Source: an uncultured Clostridia bacterium
GTDB lineage: Bacteria; Bacillota; Clostridia; UBA1381
Direction of reading: 5' to 3'
DNA length: 10,699 nucleotides
Assembly: GCA_934454035.1 (NCBI GenBank)
Contig: CAKSFY010000071.1
Location: 1-10,699, forward strand
Shown here: piece after piece, positions 6,251 through 10,699 of the stretch
How the letters are laid out: the number at the start of each line of letters is the position of its first letter
How positions within the stretch are numbered: the stretch's first letter is position 1
Translations under genes and position numbers: made by a program
Notes under the pieces: generated by a model
Told to the model about the DNA's origin: nothing
Seen by the model: only the letters and a program-made list of their open reading frames with translations
Database searches by the model: none

Positions 6251-7165
6251 ATGAAAAAGAAAATTATATCATCGGTACTTTTAACAGCTATGGCATTCGG
6301 AGCAGCTTCCGCATTTGCGGAAGAACTGCCTATGGTAACATCGGCTTCGGACGAGGTGATTGTCGGTGTACCGCAAATTACAGTTGACGGAGAAAAGCTG
6401 GATTTGAGTAAGCTGAATCTTTCGCAGTATATGTATACGGAAAAAGAAAACACGCTGGTTCCGCTTTGCGCAGTTGCCGAAAAAATGGGATACAAAGTAG
6501 AATGGGACAACACGGATAAAGCGGTTACGGTAAGCGATGACGACTGGCAGGTTGTTTTAAATATCGGCGTTGACAGTTACTACGGCGTTACAAAAATAAA
6601 AGACGCTGTCGGAATGACCGCACCGCAAAGCTATGGCGCTGCACCCAAGCTTATAGATGACACCACATTTGTTCCGGCAAAAATGTTTGAGCTGATGGGA
6701 TATGAATTCAGCGCGCTCGGTCAGTATGCAAGCTTTACAAAGGCAGGCGCAAGTGACGGTAATGCCGTTCAGATTCCGAACCCGTTGGTTTCGTATGACA
6801 GCATTGAGGCTGCGGCAAAAGTTTTGGGATTCACTCCGAACACACCGTCATACATACCGGAGGGATTCGAAGCGGATGACATTTCGGTAATAGGCAATGA
6901 ATTGCTGCAGATAATTTACACGGACAAAAACGGCAGCCGCATTTCGTACAGAACTGCAAAAGGAACTGAGGACATAAGCGGTGATTATACAGCTTATGAT
7001 ATAATCGAAACGGTGAAAATCAATGATTGCGATGTTATATTAAAGGGAAATAACAACCTTTATTATAATGCAAGCTGGATTGAAAATGATAATGCATATT
7101 CGGTAACCAGCAGCAGCGGACTTGAAAAAGAGACAATGACGGATATTGCGGAATATGTTAAGTAG
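6251..7165 (+). CDS. Secreted protein: copper-amine-oxidase-like stalk domain plus DUF4367-like domain
   Basis: A 304-residue exported protein of unknown function. Residues 1-23 form a Sec signal peptide (MKKK start, hydrophobic core, probable cleavage after AFA). Residues about 40-165 resemble the copper amine oxidase N-terminal-like stalk domain common on Clostridia surface proteins: VPLCAVAEKMGYKVEWD (70-86) with AVTV (91-94), then a second VPAKMFELMGYEFS unit (141-154). Cys73 stands where these repeats usually have Arg. Residues about 181-304 resemble DUF4367: GFTPNTPSYIPEGF (193-206), IIYTDKNG (221-228), NASWIENDNAYSV (273-285) and a final TDIAEYVK helix. No sortase motif, transmembrane anchor or lipobox is visible, so it is probably released or held non-covalently at the wall. 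ATG has AAAGGAG 9 nt upstream. It has its own strong promoter and terminator, so it is monocistronic. Confidence 0.8.
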   Translation: MKKKIISSVLLTAMAFGAASAFAEELPMVTSASDEVIVGVPQITVDGEKLDLSKLNLSQYMYTEKENTLVPLCAVAEKMGYKVEWDNTDKAVTVSDDDWQVVLNIGVDSYYGVTKIKDAVGMTAPQSYGAAPKLIDDTTFVPAKMFELMGYEFSALGQYASFTKAGASDGNAVQIPNPLVSYDSIEAAAKVLGFTPNTPSYIPEGFEADDISVIGNELLQIIYTDKNGSRISYRTAKGTEDISGDYTAYDIIETVKINDCDVILKGNNNLYYNASWIENDNAYSVTSSSGLEKETMTDIAEYVK

Positions 7166-7166
7166 C

Positions 7167-7203
7167 TTTAAAAACGGGTGGCATAAAGCCACCCGTTTTT
7201 AAA
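7167..7203. terminator. Bidirectional intrinsic terminator, stalk protein / HAD hydrolase
   Basis: A perfect 16-bp inverted repeat (7167-7182 and 7188-7203) has an 8-bp G+C core CGGGTGGC/GCCACCCG around a 5-nt loop ATAAA, flanked by A- and T-runs on either side. It starts 2 bp after the TAG of the upstream gene and ends 2 bp before the HAD stop codon. Confidence 0.92.
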
Positions 7204-7204
7204 A

Positions 7205-8131
7205 CTACAGTATTATATCAAGCATTTCGCTGAGCGAATCAATCTTATAATCACAAAGCTCGTCAATTCCGGCACTGTGAATATTTCCGCCGGAAATTCC
7301 TACGCACGAAAAACCTGCGAGTTTAATAGATACAACTCCTGCGGAGCTGTCCTCAATGCCTATAACTCTGTGACGGTTTTCAAAAGGAATACCGAGTCCC
7401 ACTCTTGCAGTCTCTGCATAAAGCCACGGATGCGGCTTGGGAGCAAGCTCGCCCAATGTGCCTGTCTGTCCTTTTCGGAGTGCCTGACCTGCCGTTATTA
7501 TTGCGTCATAAAATTCTACCGGGTCGCCCATATCAAGTTGTTTGAATGCCGAGATAATTTCCGGCATGGCTTTTTCGTAAAGTCCGCTTGTGACAAGGCC
7601 TATTTTGATACCCTCTTTTTTTACGGTAAGCAAAAATTCTTTAAGCCCGGGAGCAGGAGTGAACGCGTCCTTTTTCCCTCTGCCTTTCATTATTTCATCC
7701 ATTTCATGATTTACAATTTCAAAGTAGTAGTTTCTTGCAAGCTCAAGACTTCCTTCGGGATAATACTTTTCAATCATGTATTGCAAGTGCTCCGACACAC
7801 TGTGACCCGAAATAAACGGTTCATCCTCTTTTTCGCGGACGAAGGACGGCTTGTCCATCAGTCTTGCAGTTGTTTGTTCAATAACCCACATCCAAAATTC
7901 TTCGCTGTGAACGCTTGTGCCGTCTAAATCCATAAGTATTGCTTCGGCTTTCGGCTCAAAATGAGTTTTGTACATGGGATATATCGCAGGATATCCCATG
8001 CCGCTTTTAACATAGCAAAGAGTTTTGTCGTCAAATTCCACTATGTCTATTTTTTTGTCGTCCGGAGTAAGAATCTTTTTGACTCCGTTTTTGCCTGTTT
8101 CAAAAAAATCGCTTTTTTGTATCTCTATCAT
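7205..8131 (-). CDS. HAD-superfamily (IA, phosphoglycolate phosphatase / beta-PGM-like) hydrolase with N-terminal extension
   Basis: A 308-residue cytosolic protein with all four HAD motifs: MDLDGT (67-72; Asp68 nucleophile, Asp70 acid/base), VTSG (180-183), KPHP (232-235) and GIEDSSAGV (258-266). The helical insert between motif I and motif II (about 75-175) is a C1-type cap, as in subfamily IA phosphatases and beta-phosphoglucomutases. These act on small phosphorylated substrates, often sugars. Unusually, about 60 residues precede motif I, which normally lies within the first 15; this part (LTPDDKKIDIVEFDDKTLCY and a GYPAIYPMY patch) is not recognised. ATG start with GGAG 8 nt upstream. It lies 15 bp after the GH38-type mannosidase, surely in the same transcript, so a sugar-phosphate substrate is the best guess. 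Its terminator is at 7167-7203. Confidence 0.85.
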   Translation of the reverse strand: MIEIQKSDFFETGKNGVKKILTPDDKKIDIVEFDDKTLCYVKSGMGYPAIYPMYKTHFEPKAEAILMDLDGTSVHSEEFWMWVIEQTTARLMDKPSFVREKEDEPFISGHSVSEHLQYMIEKYYPEGSLELARNYYFEIVNHEMDEIMKGRGKKDAFTPAPGLKEFLLTVKKEGIKIGLVTSGLYEKAMPEIISAFKQLDMGDPVEFYDAIITAGQALRKGQTGTLGELAPKPHPWLYAETARVGLGIPFENRHRVIGIEDSSAGVVSIKLAGFSCVGISGGNIHSAGIDELCDYKIDSLSEMLDIIL

Positions 8132-8146
8132 TGGTTAATCTCCATT

Positions 8147-10699
8147 CTATTTAACGATTCTTACCGTTACAATCTTCTTTTTGGGAACAACATATGTATT
8201 TTCTATTTCCTCAATAACGCTTTCGTCCATTTTGCAAAGATAAAGCTTTCCGTCGGCTTTGATGGTGACGGACTGAGCCTCTTCGCTCGGATTGTAGTAT
8301 CTCACGATTGTTCCGTTACCGTCGTCTGCTTTCTTTACGGCTGTTGTGTGAACGTGCTTGTTATCAATTTCAAACAGGCTGCCGTAAAGCGGCAGTTTGC
8401 CCTTTCCGCGACCGCAAACGGCGCATTTTACCGGAGCGAAAATTTCAGCTGCCTTATTCGGCAAAGCGTTGTAATCACCTTTGTTAAAGTTGATTGCATA
8501 TTCAAATGTTCTCTTACCGGGGCACTGAACGCCGTCATCTTCAAGCTCGGTAACCTTTTCTTCGGAGACTGCAAGCTTGATTCTGCATGCGCGGATAAGC
8601 GTAAGCGCCATCGTTGTATCGTCGAATACTTCATATTCAAAAAGTCCCTTTGGCATAACCGCAAATCCGTTTTCTCCGTCGGTAACCTCAGCAAATGTGC
8701 GCAGCGGATGTGCACCGAATGCCTGCTCTACCCAGCCTGTTGAATCGGGAATTGCAATTTCGTGTTTTAATACATCAAAATGACTGTCGGTCACGGAGAC
8801 GTCTGTCTTTATTCCTGTCGGGAAATTAACTCTCAGCCAGTGATCTTTTGCGTTATTTACAAGCTCAACATGCACCTTTATATAATCGGCATCCTTGTCG
8901 AGAGTATAAGTCGTCTTAATCGGAATCTTTGTATATATATCGCTCGGGTTGACCGCGCAGCTTTCGGGAACTTCAAATTCACACTCCGTAACTATTGTGC
9001 CTGACAGCTCGCCGCTTTCGGTCGCATAAATGCGTGCATTTGTGCCCAGAGTCGAATACTTTCTGTCAAATTCGGGACTTTCATGCTTCCACGCGTTGCC
9101 GACCTCGCCCTGAGATGTATAGAAATTAAGATTTTTATATTCCTTGCCTGTTTCCTTATATGTCACATCAAGAGTTCCGTTCGGGTTAACAACCGCTTTG
9201 ATTTTGGAGTTTTCCAAAACATTTCCTGCAGCTATTCCCGGGCGTTTTTGCAGCTTGTGCGGATTTGGCTTAATTTCCAAAACCTTATAACCCATAGCCG
9301 GTATATCCTCAATTTCGGCATACAGTCTGTGATGTCTGCTTTCCAAAATTGTGGGAACGTCCCAGATATTATCCATAAATATGCTTGATTTTTCGCTTTG
9401 AATCGATTGCAGCTTAACCCCGTTGATTTCAATACCGTTTCCGAGTGTATCGGGAACCTCAATATCAAGAGGAACAATCACGCTGCGTTTATATGGCAGT
9501 GTGTTATAAACGATAAGCTGAACAATATCTTTGCTCTGACCCTCCGGCGAAAGATTTTTTGCAATTTCAACCATAGCGTCGTCGGCAACGATATCTGCAA
9601 TATCCCTTGCTTTTCTGAAGCGGTATTCCATATCCTTGCATACGCAGTCGGGAGCACACCCTCCGTTTGCATCGTGACTGTGATTTGAAATAAGATACTG
9701 CCAGCCTCTGTGCAGATAAAGCTTCGAATCGTTTCCGGCAATTGCATTTAAAGGCTCCGCAACATATGCAAGAGCGGTATATGCGTCAAAATCCGCCTGC
9801 TTTAAATAGGTTCTTGCACTTATTGTGCCGGGGAACAGATATGTCCATTTTCCGGTCTTTAAGTATGCGCGTCTCTCACCCTCTAAAACAGTCATTTTGC
9901 TTTTGTCAAGATACTTTTCGGCGTCGTGCCAAAAGCCTTCAAGGTTGGTATGTTCTATTTCCAATTCACCCTCAAACAGCTTTTTAGCATCTTTTATAAC
10001 TTCGCTTTCTCTCGGGAATCCGACGGAAATATCATGCCCGTTCATGCCCAAAAATACAGGAGTCGTAAAGTGCCCGTCCTCTTCTTTGAGCATATCGAGA
10101 ATAGCTTTTTTGAGATTTTCTTTTTCGTAATTTGCAACCGGTGCTTTCAGGTCGTAGTTTATTGACGGACCGATAAATCCGTCCGCACGTCTGAACGGTG
10201 CTTCATCAAATTCGCCCCATTTGTAGTCTTTGGACCAAACTCTGTTTCTGGAAACTGCTCTGTGAACCTGATAATACCAGTTATAACGGCAGTATAAAGC
10301 AAATCGGCTTGCCAGAACCTCTGTTCCGTCGGGCGCTTTCCATATGTATTCGGCAGGTGCTTCATCATGAGAAATACCGCGGTAGAACATCATATAATCA
10401 ATGCCGAAATCCTTTAATATCTGCGGAAATTGCCCTGTCTGTCCCCATGATGACGGCGTATAGGCAACGGCAGGGCATTTGCCGCCGTACTTTTCCACCG
10501 TTTCGCGGCCGAACATAAGATTTCGGATGAGTGCCTCGTGTGAGATTGTAAATTCCTCCGGCAGAGTATAATAAGGCCCGATAATAAGTCTGCCCTCTTT
10601 TACGAATTTTTCAACCTGTTTGCGTCTTTCGGGACGCATTTCAAGATAATCGTCTATCATTATTGAATGTCCGTCCATTGTGAACGAATGGTATTCCGG
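8147..10699 (-). CDS. GH38-family alpha-mannosidase-like protein, 5' end beyond the window; nucleophile Asp apparently replaced
   Basis: 850 residues are visible and the frame is open at the right edge; the ATG at 10678 is internal, since conserved GH38 sequence (EYHSFTMDGHSIMIDDYLEMRP) runs across it. The family hydrolyses alpha-mannosides; some bacterial members cut mannosyl-glycerate or its 6-phosphate. Counting from that Met: GRLIIGPYYTLPEEF (29-43), YTPSSWGQTGQFPQI (73-87), MNGHD (212-216), PGTISARTYLKQA (283-295), NHSHDANGGC (332-341), then beta-sandwich C-terminal domains with VLEN and ALTLIRACR-type motifs. Two oddities: the family's P-D-S-F-G nucleophile motif reads P-S-S-W-G, with Ser76 in the Asp position, and the middle-domain loop reads CAPDCVC where SVDEVH-like sequence is usual. 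The N-terminal HxHWD region is outside the window. No signal peptide can be judged. Its stop codon is 15 bp before the HAD gene. The fold is clear; activity is doubtful. Confidence 0.85.
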   Translation of the reverse strand, partial: PEYHSFTMDGHSIMIDDYLEMRPERRKQVEKFVKEGRLIIGPYYTLPEEFTISHEALIRNLMFGRETVEKYGGKCPAVAYTPSSWGQTGQFPQILKDFGIDYMMFYRGISHDEAPAEYIWKAPDGTEVLASRFALYCRYNWYYQVHRAVSRNRVWSKDYKWGEFDEAPFRRADGFIGPSINYDLKAPVANYEKENLKKAILDMLKEEDGHFTTPVFLGMNGHDISVGFPRESEVIKDAKKLFEGELEIEHTNLEGFWHDAEKYLDKSKMTVLEGERRAYLKTGKWTYLFPGTISARTYLKQADFDAYTALAYVAEPLNAIAGNDSKLYLHRGWQYLISNHSHDANGGCAPDCVCKDMEYRFRKARDIADIVADDAMVEIAKNLSPEGQSKDIVQLIVYNTLPYKRSVIVPLDIEVPDTLGNGIEINGVKLQSIQSEKSSIFMDNIWDVPTILESRHHRLYAEIEDIPAMGYKVLEIKPNPHKLQKRPGIAAGNVLENSKIKAVVNPNGTLDVTYKETGKEYKNLNFYTSQGEVGNAWKHESPEFDRKYSTLGTNARIYATESGELSGTIVTECEFEVPESCAVNPSDIYTKIPIKTTYTLDKDADYIKVHVELVNNAKDHWLRVNFPTGIKTDVSVTDSHFDVLKHEIAIPDSTGWVEQAFGAHPLRTFAEVTDGENGFAVMPKGLFEYEVFDDTTMALTLIRACRIKLAVSEEKVTELEDDGVQCPGKRTFEYAINFNKGDYNALPNKAAEIFAPVKCAVCGRGKGKLPLYGSLFEIDNKHVHTTAVKKADDGNGTIVRYYNPSEEAQSVTIKADGKLYLCKMDESVIEEIENTYVVPKKKIVTVRIVK

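Noticed and set aside
7277..8743. Long plus-strand open frames (216 and 260 codons) opposite the HAD and GH38 genes
   Set aside because: They are antisense to genes with clear family motifs, are rich in Cys, Phe and Tyr as expected for the complement, and show no recognisable domain or ribosome binding site.
10676..10678. ATG at 10678 as the true start of the GH38-like gene
   Set aside because: The frame stays open to the window edge and the upstream codons (PEYHSFT) continue the conserved GH38 sequence; the HWD-containing N terminus must lie beyond the window.

Overview
The window is ordinary-looking chromosome from a low-to-medium GC Gram-positive anaerobe, most likely a Clostridia-type Firmicute (inferred). 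The reasons are strong AGGAG-type ribosome binding sites, TTG and GTG starts, near-consensus sigma-A promoters (TTGAAA/TTGACT-17-TATAAT), compact A-tract/T-tract hairpin terminators, and the gene families present: a Firmicutes-type FolE, RodA, an Fe-S/propeptide-type PurF, and a secreted copper-amine-oxidase-like stalk protein. I see no tRNA, rRNA, CRISPR array, transposase or phage gene.

Layout, left to right. (1) The 3' end of an AGCS-family sodium/amino-acid symporter (+). (2) A leftward operon rodA-folE, running from a promoter near 2404-2432 to a terminator at 611-645 shared with the symporter; both genes start with TTG. (3) A divergent rightward operon with an AraC-family regulator and a thioredoxin-reductase-like flavoprotein spaced 10 bp apart. 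(4) A structured 77-bp bidirectional hairpin, then leftward purF with its own promoter. (5) A 385-bp regulatory intergenic region (5866-6250) holding two divergent promoters, a perfect 14-bp palindrome and a weak PurBox-like pair. (6) A rightward secreted protein (stalk domain plus DUF4367-like domain), ending in a 16-bp perfect inverted repeat. (7) A leftward operon entering from the right edge: a GH38-type alpha-mannosidase (5' end missing) followed 15 bp later by a HAD-IA hydrolase with an unusual N-terminal extension.

How the genes relate. Most are independent housekeeping units: folate/queuosine precursor synthesis, cell elongation, purine synthesis, amino-acid uptake. Two accessory pairs stand out. 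The GH38 + HAD pair probably handles a mannoside or phosphomannoside, but the GH38 protein has Ser where the family's catalytic nucleophile Asp is expected. The AraC + TrxR-like pair combines a ligand-sensing regulator with a disulfide reductase whose NADPH-binding motif is partly lost. I did not find a clear, wholly new multi-gene system; these two pairs and the structured trxB-purF intergenic element are the best leads.
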